Origin: Moraxellaceae bacterium
GTDB taxonomy: Bacteria > Pseudomonadota > Gammaproteobacteria > Pseudomonadales > Moraxellaceae
Assembly: GCA_024234595.1 (NCBI GenBank)
Contig: JACKNZ010000012.1
Location: forward strand, 1-64,000
Direction: 5' to 3'
Length of the DNA: 64,000 nt
Part shown: positions 9,794 to 18,034 of the stretch, piece by piece
Layout of the letters: each line of letters begins with the position of its first letter
Numbering within the stretch: position 1 is the stretch's first letter
The notes under the pieces: model-generated
What the model was told of the DNA's origin: nothing
Databases searched by the model: none
What the model saw: the letters and a program-made list of their open reading frames with translations, nothing else
Position numbers and translations under genes: made by a program

Positions 9794-10528
9794 ATGAGTG
9801 CAGATTTAGAACCGAGCGTTAAGCCTATTGTGACCATTCCGCCTGTGATTACCATTGATGGGCCTAGCGGTTCAGGCAAAGGAACGATTGCCCACCGTTT
9901 GGCGGTTAAATTGGGTTTTCATGTGCTGGATTCTGGCGCGTTATATCGCTTGTTAGCCTTGGCCGCGCAACAACACGGCGTACAAAATAACAACGAAGCC
10001 GCTTTACAAGTGTTAGCTGCTCATTTAGATGCACAATTTCAGGACAATCAAGGCGAGGCGATGTTGGTTTTGGAAGGCGAAGACGTAACACATAGTATTC
10101 GTACCGAAGAAATTGGTGCCGCTGCCTCCAAAGTAGCGGCTTTACCGAGCGTCAGAGAGGCGTTATTGCAAAGACAACACGCATTTAGAGAAACACCGGG
10201 GTTGGTGGCGGATGGCCGTGATATGGGAACGGTGGTATTTCCTGATGCCTCGCTTAAAATATTTTTAACCGCCAGTGCAGAGGCGCGAGCCGAACGGCGT
10301 TATAAACAGCTCATCGGCAAGGGCTTTGCTGCTGATTTGGCTGCGATAGTAGAAGATATTAAAGCGCGCGATTTGCGCGATAGCCAACGCGCTGTGTCCC
10401 CCTTAAAGCCAGCAGACGATGCCATTGTGTTGGATAGTACGGCATTAGGTATAGAAGCTGTGCTGAGCAAGGTGTGGGAAGCCGCACAAAACACCCCTAA
10501 CTTACAGCAGTTTTTGACAAAACAGTGA
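9794..10528 (+). CDS. cmk: Cytidylate kinase
   Basis: Cmk phosphorylates CMP and dCMP to the diphosphates. The 244-residue protein carries the P loop GPSGSGKGT (23-31), the family motif LDSGALYRLLAL, the NMP-binding region and VADGRDMGTVVFPDA. About 18 residues at the N terminus precede the usual start region. The ATG at 9794 has GAGG at the right distance. It is followed by rpsA and ihfB, the classic proteobacterial order, and the end of cmk probably carries an rpsA promoter. Confidence 0.95.
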   Translation: MSADLEPSVKPIVTIPPVITIDGPSGSGKGTIAHRLAVKLGFHVLDSGALYRLLALAAQQHGVQNNNEAALQVLAAHLDAQFQDNQGEAMLVLEGEDVTHSIRTEEIGAAASKVAALPSVREALLQRQHAFRETPGLVADGRDMGTVVFPDASLKIFLTASAEARAERRYKQLIGKGFAADLAAIVEDIKARDLRDSQRAVSPLKPADDAIVLDSTALGIEAVLSKVWEAAQNTPNLQQFLTKQ

Positions 10529-10533
10529 ACACA

Positions 10534-10560
10534 TTGCGCCGTCTCTGTAGTATAATCGGC
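10534..10560 (+). promoter_or_regulatory. Possible rpsA promoter (-10 TATAAT)
   Basis: A perfect TATAAT at 10551-10556 lies 8 bases after the GTAG following the cmk stop, about 135 bases before rpsA. No good -35 sits at 17 bases; TTGACA at 10514 is too far. The long leader would leave room for the autoregulation known for S1, but I see no specific structure. Confidence 0.4.
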
Positions 10561-10693
10561 GACTTTTTAATTTTGAGCAAAAATTGGCCATACATACCAG
10601 CTTAGTATAGCCATTTTTTGATAACAATAGCCCGACATGAGCTGGTCGTGTACGGTCAAAAAACAGTGATGCAATAGCATCTAAGGTTGAATT

Positions 10694-12370
10694 ATGAGCG
10701 AATCATTTGCCGATCTCTTTGCAGAAAGCGAATTACAATTTACACAAGGTGCCGTTATTTCGGGCGTAGTTGTTGCGATTGACAGCGACTGGGTTACCGT
10801 TGATACAGGTTTAAAGTCCGAAGGCGTTGTGCCACGCGAAGAGTTCTTAAATGACTTACGTGAATTAGAAGTCAACGTTGGCGACACTGTCGAAGTGGTT
10901 GTTGATGCGTTTGATAACGGCATGGGTCAAACCATGTTATCGCGCGAAAAAGCTAAACGCGCCGAAACATGGACACGTCTCGAAAAAATCTTTACCGATG
11001 GCGAAATCGTCCGTGGTCTTATTTCTGGCAAAGTCAAAGGTGGCTTTACCGTTGATATCGGCCCAATCCGTGCTTTCTTACCAGGTTCTTTGGTTGATAC
11101 ACGTCCTATTCGTGATACAGCTCACCTCGAAGGCAAAGAATTAGAATTCAAAGTTATCAAATTAGACCAAAAGCGTAACAACGTGGTTGTATCTCGTCGT
11201 GCAGTGATGGACGAAGAAGGCAAATCGGTTCGCGAAGAATTGTTGTCTCAATTGCAAGAAGGTCAAACCGTTAAAGGTACTATCAAAAACCTCACAGACT
11301 ACGGTGCATTCGTTGACTTGGGCGGCATTGACGGCTTGTTACATATCACTGATATGGCTTGGAAACGTGTTAAACACCCAAGCGAAGTGGTTGAAGTCGG
11401 TCAAGAAATGGAAGTTAAAGTTCTTAAGTTTGACCGCGAGCGTAACCGTGTATCCTTAGGCTTAAAACAATTAGGCGAAGATCCATGGTTGGCATTAATG
11501 AGCAAGTATCCAAAAGGTACTATTACTCGTGCTAAAGTCACCAACTTAACAGATTATGGCTGTTTTGCTGAGATTGCTGAAGGCATCGAAGGTTTGGTAC
11601 ACGTATCCGAAATGGATCACACCAACAAAAACATTCACCCCTCTAAAGTTGTTCAAATTGGCGACGAAGTGGATGTGATGGTCTTAGAAATTGACGAAGA
11701 ACGTCGTCGTATTTCTTTAGGTATCAAGCAATGTAAAGCTAATCCTTGGGATGAGTTTGCGAAGACCCACGAAAAAGGTCAAAAAGTTTCTGGTAACATC
11801 AAGTCTATCACTGACTTCGGTATTTTCATTGGTTTACCCGGTGGTATCGACGGTTTAGTACACTTGTCTGATATTTCTTGGAACGAAGCTGGCGAAGAAG
11901 CGATTCGAAAGTTCCGTAAAGGTGACTTGGTAGAAGCGGTTATCTTGGCTGTTGATGCAGAAGGCAACCGTATTTCTTTAGGTATCAAACAATTAGCTAA
12001 AGACCCATTCAGCGACTTTACTGCTTCTCACGAGAAGGGTGCTGTGGTTAAAGGTACTGTAAAAGCAGTTGATGCTAAAGGTGCAACGATTGAATTGGCT
12101 GAAGGCGTAGAAGCTAACTTAAAAGCCTCCGAAATCGTGCGTGACCGTGTTGAAGATGCTTCTAAGCACTTAACCGTTGGCCAAGAAATCGAAGCTAAAA
12201 TCATTGGTGTTGACCGTAAAGCACGTGTCATCAACTTGTCGATTAAAGCCAAAGATGAAGCCGAAGAGCGTGAAGCAATGTCTAACTTGCGTAACACGGC
12301 TCAAGCTGCTGATGCAGCCGCCAATGCACCTCGTACCATTGGTGACTTAATTAAGGCGCAAATGAAGTAA
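10694..12370 (+). CDS. rpsA: 30S ribosomal protein S1
   Basis: S1 binds mRNA on the 30S subunit and helps initiation on structured or weak leaders. The 558 residues match E. coli S1 (557). Six S1/OB repeats can be seen: two divergent N-terminal ones that bind the ribosome, then four canonical ones with the GAFVDLGGIDGLLHITDM type core (near residues 200, 290, 375 and 460). The reading frame has markedly C-ending, highly-expressed-type codons compared with neighbours. It lies after cmk and before ihfB and is closed by a strong terminator. Confidence 0.97.
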   Translation: MSESFADLFAESELQFTQGAVISGVVVAIDSDWVTVDTGLKSEGVVPREEFLNDLRELEVNVGDTVEVVVDAFDNGMGQTMLSREKAKRAETWTRLEKIFTDGEIVRGLISGKVKGGFTVDIGPIRAFLPGSLVDTRPIRDTAHLEGKELEFKVIKLDQKRNNVVVSRRAVMDEEGKSVREELLSQLQEGQTVKGTIKNLTDYGAFVDLGGIDGLLHITDMAWKRVKHPSEVVEVGQEMEVKVLKFDRERNRVSLGLKQLGEDPWLALMSKYPKGTITRAKVTNLTDYGCFAEIAEGIEGLVHVSEMDHTNKNIHPSKVVQIGDEVDVMVLEIDEERRRISLGIKQCKANPWDEFAKTHEKGQKVSGNIKSITDFGIFIGLPGGIDGLVHLSDISWNEAGEEAIRKFRKGDLVEAVILAVDAEGNRISLGIKQLAKDPFSDFTASHEKGAVVKGTVKAVDAKGATIELAEGVEANLKASEIVRDRVEDASKHLTVGQEIEAKIIGVDRKARVINLSIKAKDEAEEREAMSNLRNTAQAADAAANAPRTIGDLIKAQMK

Positions 12371-12430
12371 TTGTTTCTGACATGATTTGGCTGTTTTGCC
12401 AAAAAGTGTGAAAAAACAAGCTTAAAATTA

Positions 12431-12459
12431 AAACGGGAGTTTGCTACTCCCGTTTTTTT
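12431..12459 (+). terminator. rpsA terminator
   Basis: The stem ACGGGAGT/ACTCCCGT (12433-12440, 12446-12453) with loop TTGCT is flanked by AAA on the left and a run of seven T on the right. Confidence 0.9.
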
Positions 12460-12522
12460 ATGCTAATTATGCAGAGTAAATATGCGTTATTATAAAAACT
12501 TATTTTAGAGAGGGAGAGCAAG

Positions 12523-12834
12523 ATGTCTCTAACCAAGTCTGAGCTGATTGCAAAAGTTGCGAGCCGAAATGCCTTATCTTTACTTGAAGAAAAAGATGTA
12601 GAACTAGCAATAAAAACGATTTTGGAACAAATGGTCGAAACTTTAGCCGAAGGAGAGCGAGTAGAAATTCGTGGTTTTGGTAGCTTTAGTTTACATCATC
12701 GTCCACCACGCATCGGGCGCAACCCAAAAACGGGAGAAACAGTGTCGGTTGGCTCAAAATATGTGCCGCATTTTAAACCAGGCAAAGAGCTGAAAGAACG
12801 CGTCAATCAATCTGTCAATGAAAGCAGCCAATGA
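12523..12834 (+). CDS. ihfB: Integration host factor beta subunit
   Basis: IhfB pairs with IhfA to make the DNA-bending protein IHF. The 103-residue protein has the HU/IHF fold: N-terminal helices, then RVEIRGFGSFSLHHR and the DNA-intercalating beta arm with GRNPKTG. The ATG has a strong AGAGAGGGAGA upstream. Its place after rpsA supports beta rather than HU. The stop overlaps the start of lapA by four bases (ATGA), so the two are translationally coupled. Confidence 0.95.
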   Translation: MSLTKSELIAKVASRNALSLLEEKDVELAIKTILEQMVETLAEGERVEIRGFGSFSLHHRPPRIGRNPKTGETVSVGSKYVPHFKPGKELKERVNQSVNESSQ

Positions 12835-13142
12835 CATTTATTCAACTCAAAAAAATAGTGGCGGTCATTATTTGGCTGTTATTAGCGGCCTATGGCTTTT
12901 GGCTGATTATTACAAATCAGCAGTCAATTAGCTTAAATTTACTATTTGTCGAGACTATGCCATTAAATAGTGGTTTGATTGTGGTATTGAGTTTTGTCTT
13001 GGGTTGTCTGGTTGGAATAATTGCTGCTTTGTTTGTGTGGCATGTGCTACCATTGCGTTGGCAATTACGCCAAGCTCAAAAAGAACTCGCGACTTTACGC
13101 AAGCAATATGTTAAGCCGCCAGTTGATTCCTCTTTACCCTGA
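12831..13142 (+). CDS. lapA: LapA-family inner-membrane protein (DUF1049)
   Basis: This is a 103-residue protein with two membrane segments (about residues 7-27 and 44-70) and a short basic cytoplasmic tail beginning LRWQLRQAQKELATL. That is the LapA layout. In E. coli LapA works with LapB in controlling lipopolysaccharide synthesis through FtsH and LpxC. It overlaps ihfB by four bases and is followed closely by pyrF. In E. coli lapB lies between lapA and pyrF; here it is absent. Confidence 0.85.
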   Translation: MTFIQLKKIVAVIIWLLLAAYGFWLIITNQQSISLNLLFVETMPLNSGLIVVLSFVLGCLVGIIAALFVWHVLPLRWQLRQAQKELATLRKQYVKPPVDSSLP

Positions 13143-13152
13143 TTATGTCAAG

Positions 13153-13842
13153 ATGATGTCCTCACCTGTTATTGTTGCTTTAGATTATGCCAATGCTGCT
13201 CAGGCATTGGCCTTAGTTGACCAATTAGACCCCGCCTTATGTCGCGTTAAAGTAGGCAAAGAATTATTTACCCGTGAAGGGCCTAGTATTGTCAAAGCGA
13301 TTCAAACGCGTGGTTTTGACTTGTTTTTAGATTTAAAATTTCACGATATTCCTAATACTGTGGCCTCGGCTGTCCATGCGGCAGCAGATTTAGGGGTATG
13401 GATGGTTAATGTTCATGCGAGTGGTGGCAGACGGATGATGACCGCTGCCCGTGAACGTTTACAACAACATAATTACCCAACCTTATTGATTGCTGTGACC
13501 GTACTGACTAGCTCTGAACGTAACGATTTGGCAGAAATAGGCTTAGATATTGAACCAATTGAGCAAGTACAACGACTAGCACAATTGACGACTGACTGTG
13601 GCTTACATGGTGTTGTTTGTTCTGCGCAAGAAGCAACCTTATTGCGCCAACAACACGCCAAACCTTTTGCCTTAGTAACACCAGGTATCCGTCCAGTTGG
13701 GAGTGCAAATGATGACCAAAAACGCATTATGACTCCTCCCCAAGCCATGATGGTAGGGGTGGATTATATGGTGATAGGTCGGCCAATTACTCAAGCAAGC
13801 GAGCCAATTGTTGCATTGCAAAATATTTTGACCAGTTTGTAA
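13153..13842 (+). CDS. pyrF: Orotidine 5'-phosphate decarboxylase
   Basis: PyrF makes UMP from OMP, the last step of pyrimidine synthesis. The catalytic motif DLKFHDIPNTV places Asp60, Lys62 and Asp65 as expected, and the phosphate-binding part TPGIRP and VIGRPI are present. The start is taken at the tandem ATG ATG at 13153, ten bases after the lapA stop, giving 229 residues, a normal length. An in-frame extension back into lapA (to 13021) is unlikely because it encodes a shadow of that gene. It is closed by a bidirectional terminator. Confidence 0.93.
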   Translation: MMSSPVIVALDYANAAQALALVDQLDPALCRVKVGKELFTREGPSIVKAIQTRGFDLFLDLKFHDIPNTVASAVHAAADLGVWMVNVHASGGRRMMTAARERLQQHNYPTLLIAVTVLTSSERNDLAEIGLDIEPIEQVQRLAQLTTDCGLHGVVCSAQEATLLRQQHAKPFALVTPGIRPVGSANDDQKRIMTPPQAMMVGVDYMVIGRPITQASEPIVALQNILTSL

Positions 13843-13875
13843 AAAATAACCGCTCATAAAAGAGCGGCTATTTTT
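13843..13875. terminator. Bidirectional terminator between pyrF and the opgC-like gene
   Basis: AAAAATAACCGCTC and GAGCGGCTATTTTT form a GC stem (CCGCTC/GAGCGG) flanked by A and T runs, so it can stop transcription from both convergent genes. Confidence 0.8.
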
Positions 13876-15079
13876 AGGTGGGAATAAAGCGCATTCCGAT
13901 TTCTTTTTTGGTCATCCACCATAATAACCACAAGGCGGCGGCATGTACGGCAGTATTTAATAGCCATTGATGAGCACTCAAATCAAAAGCAACAAATTGG
14001 CTCACCAACAACACAACATACACATGAATAATAAAGACATATAACGAGGCTTGTCCAACAGGAATTAAATACCAGCCTAAAGCCTTATAAAAGGGTGTCC
14101 AACAAATTGTTAATAGCCAATACAAACTGACTAATAAACAAAAATCATTAAGCACCCGTAAAGGCCCCAAGGAGTTTTTGAGGGCATATTTGCCATAAAA
14201 CCAATTAAAGGTTTCTGGTGGAATGAGCGATATATGAGCCCAATCGGGTAAGTAAATATTGGTATGATTTTGGGCAATAAAAAACATGATTAAACTCGTT
14301 GTTACGCAAAAACCAATCACAATTTTTTTGGTGATGCCATGCATATAAGAAGCGATTTCGGCTTTATACCAGCCAACGGCAAGGCTAGTGTAAAAAATGG
14401 CTTGCCACGCCAACACTGCAAAGGCATTTTCAAAATTACTGTTAGTCATGTTTTGAGGATGTAACTGATAATAGGTATACACCGTCCAGCTTACTAGTAA
14501 AACGTAAGTCGCTTTTTTTTGTGCAAAGGCGGCTAATACTAAAGGCGTTAGCAACATTAAAACAATATATAAACCAAGCACTTGTGTTTGATGTGGGCCT
14601 GCTTGCAAATACAACAAAAAATTGAGCGCGGTCGTTAAAGAAACTGTTTCTACAGGGTATAAGGGGTAAACGATATTGGCACCACGGTTTGTAAAGGTAA
14701 TCACTTCATGAGCATTGATAAAAGGAAGTAACGCCAGTAAATAAATACTGATAATAATCACGAGGCTAACAACATAAAGTTTCCATACCCTCGACCAAAT
14801 ACGATAAATACTGGTTATCCATCCATCTAATGGTAAACGGTAGCGATACAAACTGCCCAATACAATACCTGCAAAAATCACAAAGCCTTCGGCACCAGAT
14901 ACTAAGCCAAAACGTTCAGAGGTAAATAAATTAAATACTGAAAAGACTTCTATATGGGCTATTACCATAATAATCATCGCCAGCCCGCGCAAAAAATCAA
15001 TTCTTAAGTCACGGCGGCCAGTTGCAGGATAATGCCATCCTGTTGCACTAATGTGCTTAGCTTGATTGTTATTACTCAT
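13874..15079 (-). CDS. OpgC-like membrane acyltransferase
   Basis: This is a polytopic membrane protein of 401 residues with about ten hydrophobic segments. The N-terminal signature RRDLRIDFLRGLAMIIMVIAH and GAEGFVIFAGIVLG are typical of the OpgC family. In enterobacteria OpgC succinylates osmoregulated periplasmic glucans. I choose the ATG at 15079 because AAGGA lies 7 bases upstream; an in-frame start 8 codons earlier lacks this. No opgG or opgH is nearby. It is divergent from the start of the polysaccharide-type run, so decorating that glycan is a reasonable inference. The acyl group cannot be told. Confidence 0.8.
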   Translation of the reverse strand: MSNNNQAKHISATGWHYPATGRRDLRIDFLRGLAMIIMVIAHIEVFSVFNLFTSERFGLVSGAEGFVIFAGIVLGSLYRYRLPLDGWITSIYRIWSRVWKLYVVSLVIIISIYLLALLPFINAHEVITFTNRGANIVYPLYPVETVSLTTALNFLLYLQAGPHQTQVLGLYIVLMLLTPLVLAAFAQKKATYVLLVSWTVYTYYQLHPQNMTNSNFENAFAVLAWQAIFYTSLAVGWYKAEIASYMHGITKKIVIGFCVTTSLIMFFIAQNHTNIYLPDWAHISLIPPETFNWFYGKYALKNSLGPLRVLNDFCLLVSLYWLLTICWTPFYKALGWYLIPVGQASLYVFIIHVYVVLLVSQFVAFDLSAHQWLLNTAVHAAALWLLWWMTKKEIGMRFIPT

Positions 15080-15179
15080 GCCGAATCCTTGCTTTCGTAG
15101 CAAAAAAGTTGATTATTAGAAATTGTACTTTAATCTATAACGCACTTTAGCAAAATTTGCCCAAATAGGGAGTATTTTT

Positions 15180-16073
15180 TTGAGAGCTCAAATAATAACT
15201 ATAATATTGATATTTTATTCTATATCTAGTCAAGCAAGTGATGATAAAGATAGTGAGCTATGGCTAGGCTTAAAAAGTTCTTTTTCATTGCCCGTCAGTG
15301 AATTATTGATTAAGCCAAGCGATAATGAATGGAATAATCTATTTCGAGGAGTATCGGTGCGACTTGCGTATAGTTATCCATTAACAAAGTCTTTGAGTGC
15401 ACAAGGTTTAGATAATCAGGGAGAAAGTGCGACTAATAGTACCTTACAAATGGGACTAAAGTACACGCCAATATCATATTGGTATCTGAATGCAAATTTT
15501 ATACGCTATCTTCAACCAGAGTTGCAAAAACCGTGGGATGCAGATATCAGTTATAGTTTTGGTTATGATGATTGGCATCCCTATACTTTAAGTTTGTCTT
15601 ATAGTAATACTTTAGGTAATAGCTTAGTCTCTAAAAAGCCAAGTTTTAATGAAGGAACGTGGGTGTTGGGATGGAAGTTGCCTTTGTCAGATGGCTTAAA
15701 AAATATTCTTTTAACAGGTTATGGCGATACAATGGGCTGTAGTTCAGCATTTAGCCTAACACCAAAATATAGCGATTCGGTCACAAAAACCACACAAAGC
15801 AATAAAATGAGCTTGAGTTTAGGATGTAAATATACAATCTTTGGTGGTTGGTATATTAACTTTAATGCTTTATATTATCCCGACAGCAGTCAAAAGCAAC
15901 CGTGGAATCCTGATTTTACCTATGGATTTGGCTATTTTGATTGGCATCCTGGAACAATTTCGGTGCAATATAATAACTATTCAGGTAATCGTTTTAATCA
16001 GAGTAAAACGGCTACAGGTACTGGTGAGTTCAAAAATGGCAGTATATCAGTGGCATGGTCAAAATCATGGTAA
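15180..16073 (+). CDS. Outer-membrane-type protein with duplicated FGYxDWHP motif
   Basis: The 297-residue protein starts at TTG (15180) with AGGGA upstream and has a signal peptide ending near SQAS (20). The body looks like beta strands ending in WSKSW. It contains an internal duplication: residues about 94-150 and 217-273 share KYT, W/GWYxN, QKPWxxD and the motif FGYxDWHPxT (127-136 and 250-259). I do not know the family. It is first in a long same-direction run with the partner-switch and glycan genes. An outer-membrane helper for the glycan, such as an export pore or anchor, is a guess. Confidence 0.6.
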   Translation: MRAQIITIILIFYSISSQASDDKDSELWLGLKSSFSLPVSELLIKPSDNEWNNLFRGVSVRLAYSYPLTKSLSAQGLDNQGESATNSTLQMGLKYTPISYWYLNANFIRYLQPELQKPWDADISYSFGYDDWHPYTLSLSYSNTLGNSLVSKKPSFNEGTWVLGWKLPLSDGLKNILLTGYGDTMGCSSAFSLTPKYSDSVTKTTQSNKMSLSLGCKYTIFGGWYINFNALYYPDSSQKQPWNPDFTYGFGYFDWHPGTISVQYNNYSGNRFNQSKTATGTGEFKNGSISVAWSKSW

Positions 16074-16133
16074 ATTAACCGACCGCCATTGGGTAAACGA
16101 ACCGTTTTTTTGTGATGTGGAGTAGAGCAGTCA

Positions 16134-17363
16134 GTGGATGAAATTCTTAGAACCTCAAAAAAACTGCCTATTTTAATTGTCGATGATTCAACCAGCTACC
16201 GTCGTCTTTTGGCACGACATTTACAAAGTTGGGGCGATTATTATACGATTTTTGAAGCAGAGGATGGCGCACAGGCGATTGAAGTCATTAAAGAAAATAA
16301 CATCGGGATTGTGATTAGTGATTGGGAAATGCCCAATATCAATGGCCCTGAACTGTGTCGGACTTTGCGTGAACTTACCCCTCATTATGTATATTTTATT
16401 TTAATCACCTCGCGTGGCACTGCCGAAGATTTAATTTTGGGCATGGAAGCAGGTGCAGATGATTTTTTAACCAAACCAATCAATCAGCAAGAGTTACGAG
16501 TTCGAGTGCGAGCTGGTGAACGTATTTTGCAATTAGAAGCACGTTTAGAAGAAAAAAACCATAGCCTTAACCAAGCCTATCAACTGATAGAAAATGACTT
16601 AAAAGCAGCTGCCGATATGCAGGCCTCTTTATTACCTCAAGAAAAATTAAATATTGCCCATATAGAATGTGAATGGTTTTTTTTACCGTCACTGTTTGTG
16701 TCGGGTGATATGTTAAATTTCTTTAGACTAGATCATGAGTATATTGGCTTTTATAGTGTTGATGTTTCTGGGCATGGTGTTAAATCAGCGATGTTATCGG
16801 TGATTTTAAGCCGTGTCTTGAGTCATGGCAGCACTCATGGTTTGGTCAAACGCAAAATTCCTGATTTTCCTTATTATAGTATTACCTCGCCAGCAGAAGT
16901 AGTGTCGGAGCTAAACGCACAATATCAAATGACCGAAGACAACAATATTTATTTTACCATGGTCTATGGCATATTAAATATTTGGACAGGAGAGGGTAAA
17001 CTCACTAGAGCAGGGCATCCTAGTCCAGTGATTATTGATAAAGATGGAGCTGTAACTGTAATAGAGGAAGGAGATATCCCTGTTGGCTTTATGATAGATA
17101 GCCAATATCATGAAATTCCTTTTCATTTGAGCAAAGGTTCGCGTTTATATTTATATACTGATGGCATTACGGAATGTGAAAATGCCGCCCAGCGTTTGTT
17201 TGGTGAAGAGCAGATGATTGAGTTGTTAAAAAAGCATCATCACCAAGCTTTGAATGAAACATTACAGAATTTGCAGAAAGCACTATCACTCTGGCGTAAG
17301 AATATGATAAAAAAAGGTTTTGATGACGACATTTCTATGTTAGCACTACAATTAGAGGGATAA
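16134..17363 (+). CDS. Response regulator with PP2C/SpoIIE-type phosphatase output
   Basis: The 409-residue protein has a receiver domain at residues 12-130, with acidic pocket Asp17/Asp18, phosphoacceptor Asp63 (ISDWEMPN) and Lys114 (FLTKPIN). A short helical linker is followed by a PP2C/SpoIIE phosphatase (about 190-409) with GDMLNFF, VDVSGHGVKSAM, LYTDGITECEN and FDDDISML. Phosphatases of this type dephosphorylate an STAS antagonist; HsbR of Pseudomonas has this architecture. The start is GTG at 16134; GGAG lies upstream. It is followed by STAS and kinase genes, so a complete partner switch is encoded. Confidence 0.88.
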   Translation: MDEILRTSKKLPILIVDDSTSYRRLLARHLQSWGDYYTIFEAEDGAQAIEVIKENNIGIVISDWEMPNINGPELCRTLRELTPHYVYFILITSRGTAEDLILGMEAGADDFLTKPINQQELRVRVRAGERILQLEARLEEKNHSLNQAYQLIENDLKAAADMQASLLPQEKLNIAHIECEWFFLPSLFVSGDMLNFFRLDHEYIGFYSVDVSGHGVKSAMLSVILSRVLSHGSTHGLVKRKIPDFPYYSITSPAEVVSELNAQYQMTEDNNIYFTMVYGILNIWTGEGKLTRAGHPSPVIIDKDGAVTVIEEGDIPVGFMIDSQYHEIPFHLSKGSRLYLYTDGITECENAAQRLFGEEQMIELLKKHHHQALNETLQNLQKALSLWRKNMIKKGFDDDISMLALQLEG

Positions 17364-17367
17364 TAAA

Positions 17368-17520
17368 ATGACCTATATGACGGTGAAGTTTGAGCGAGAT
17401 GTGGTGATTATTGAACCAAGAAATCGACGTATTGACTCTGCCTTTGCGACTCAATTTAGAGCAGATGTAGTAGAGCTAAAAGGCAAAGGCTTTGCTAAAA
17501 TGGTTTTAAATTTGGCTTAA
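17368..17520 (+). pseudogene. Truncated STAS-domain paralogue (N-terminal half only)
   Basis: An ATG at 17368, four bases after the phosphatase stop, opens a 50-codon frame ending in TAA. Its product aligns with the first half of the intact STAS protein downstream: VVIIEPRNRRIDSAFATQFR matches IAIIKFTRKRIDAALAVKFR, and KMVLNL matches KIIFNM. It stops just before the position of the DSSG phosphorylation motif. The rest of the domain is absent and a palindromic repeat follows. It therefore looks like the remnant of a duplicated antagonist gene. A functional half-domain peptide cannot be excluded. Confidence 0.65.
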
Positions 17521-17526
17521 AACGAG

Positions 17527-17550
17527 GAGCAGGCTGTAAGCTCACTGCTC
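17527..17550 (+). repeat. Small inverted repeat after the STAS fragment
   Basis: GAGCAG (17527-17532) and CTGCTC (17545-17550) could form a hairpin with a 12-base loop. It lies directly after the stop of the truncated STAS frame. Confidence 0.35.
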
Positions 17551-17567
17551 ACATAAATAGCAACCAC

Positions 17568-17635
17568 GACTTAGGCATTTTAGCGAGTTTCGTCGCTTGA
17601 CAAAATGTCAGCACATAAGCGTAAATGCCTAAGTC
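17568..17635. repeat. Three-hairpin palindromic element
   Basis: The outer arms GACTTAGGCATTT (17568-17580) and AAATGCCTAAGTC (17623-17635) are perfect inverted repeats of 13 bp. They enclose two further perfect hairpins: AGCGA/TCGCT (17582-17597) and TGACA/TGTCA (17598-17610). The whole can fold as a three-way junction. It sits between the truncated and the intact STAS genes and resembles, distantly, the AGGACTTACGC elements found elsewhere. Confidence 0.7.
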
Positions 17636-17662
17636 TTACACAATAATATCAAGGGGTAAGCT

Positions 17663-18007
17663 GTGGATTATCTGTTATTAACACAACAAGATGATATTGC
17701 GATAATTAAATTTACACGTAAACGTATTGATGCTGCCTTAGCTGTTAAGTTTCGTGATGACATCCAAACATTGATTCAACAAGGCCACAAAAAGATTATT
17801 TTTAATATGGAACAAATAGAGTTTATTGATAGCTCTGGTTTAGGCGCATTGGTATCGGTGATGAAAAATTTAGGTGGTAATCAGCAAATGGCATTATGCC
17901 ATGTCAAAGATGCGGTGTTGACCGTGTTTAAGTTGACTCGCATGGATAAAATTTTTGTGATTGTCGCTTCTGAAGCTGACGCTTTGGCACGTTTAGGGAC
18001 AGTGTAA
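17663..18007 (+). CDS. STAS-domain anti-sigma factor antagonist
   Basis: This 114-residue single STAS domain has the phosphorylation motif IDSSGLGAL (Ser57/Ser58) and the usual alternating strands and helices. Proteins of this class (SpoIIAA, RsbV, HsbA) bind a partner when unphosphorylated and are inactivated by a serine kinase. The start is GTG at 17663 with AAGGGG upstream. It lies between the PP2C phosphatase, which would activate it, and the RsbW-like kinase, which would inactivate it. Its output target is not identifiable here; no sigma factor is encoded in the window. Confidence 0.88.
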   Translation: MDYLLLTQQDDIAIIKFTRKRIDAALAVKFRDDIQTLIQQGHKKIIFNMEQIEFIDSSGLGALVSVMKNLGGNQQMALCHVKDAVLTVFKLTRMDKIFVIVASEADALARLGTV

Positions 18008-18034
18008 TAGCGGTTTAATTAAGAGTATAGTGGC

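Noticed and set aside
9544..9822. 92-codon frame spanning the helicase end and cmk start
   Set aside because: It is out of frame with both and has no conserved features.
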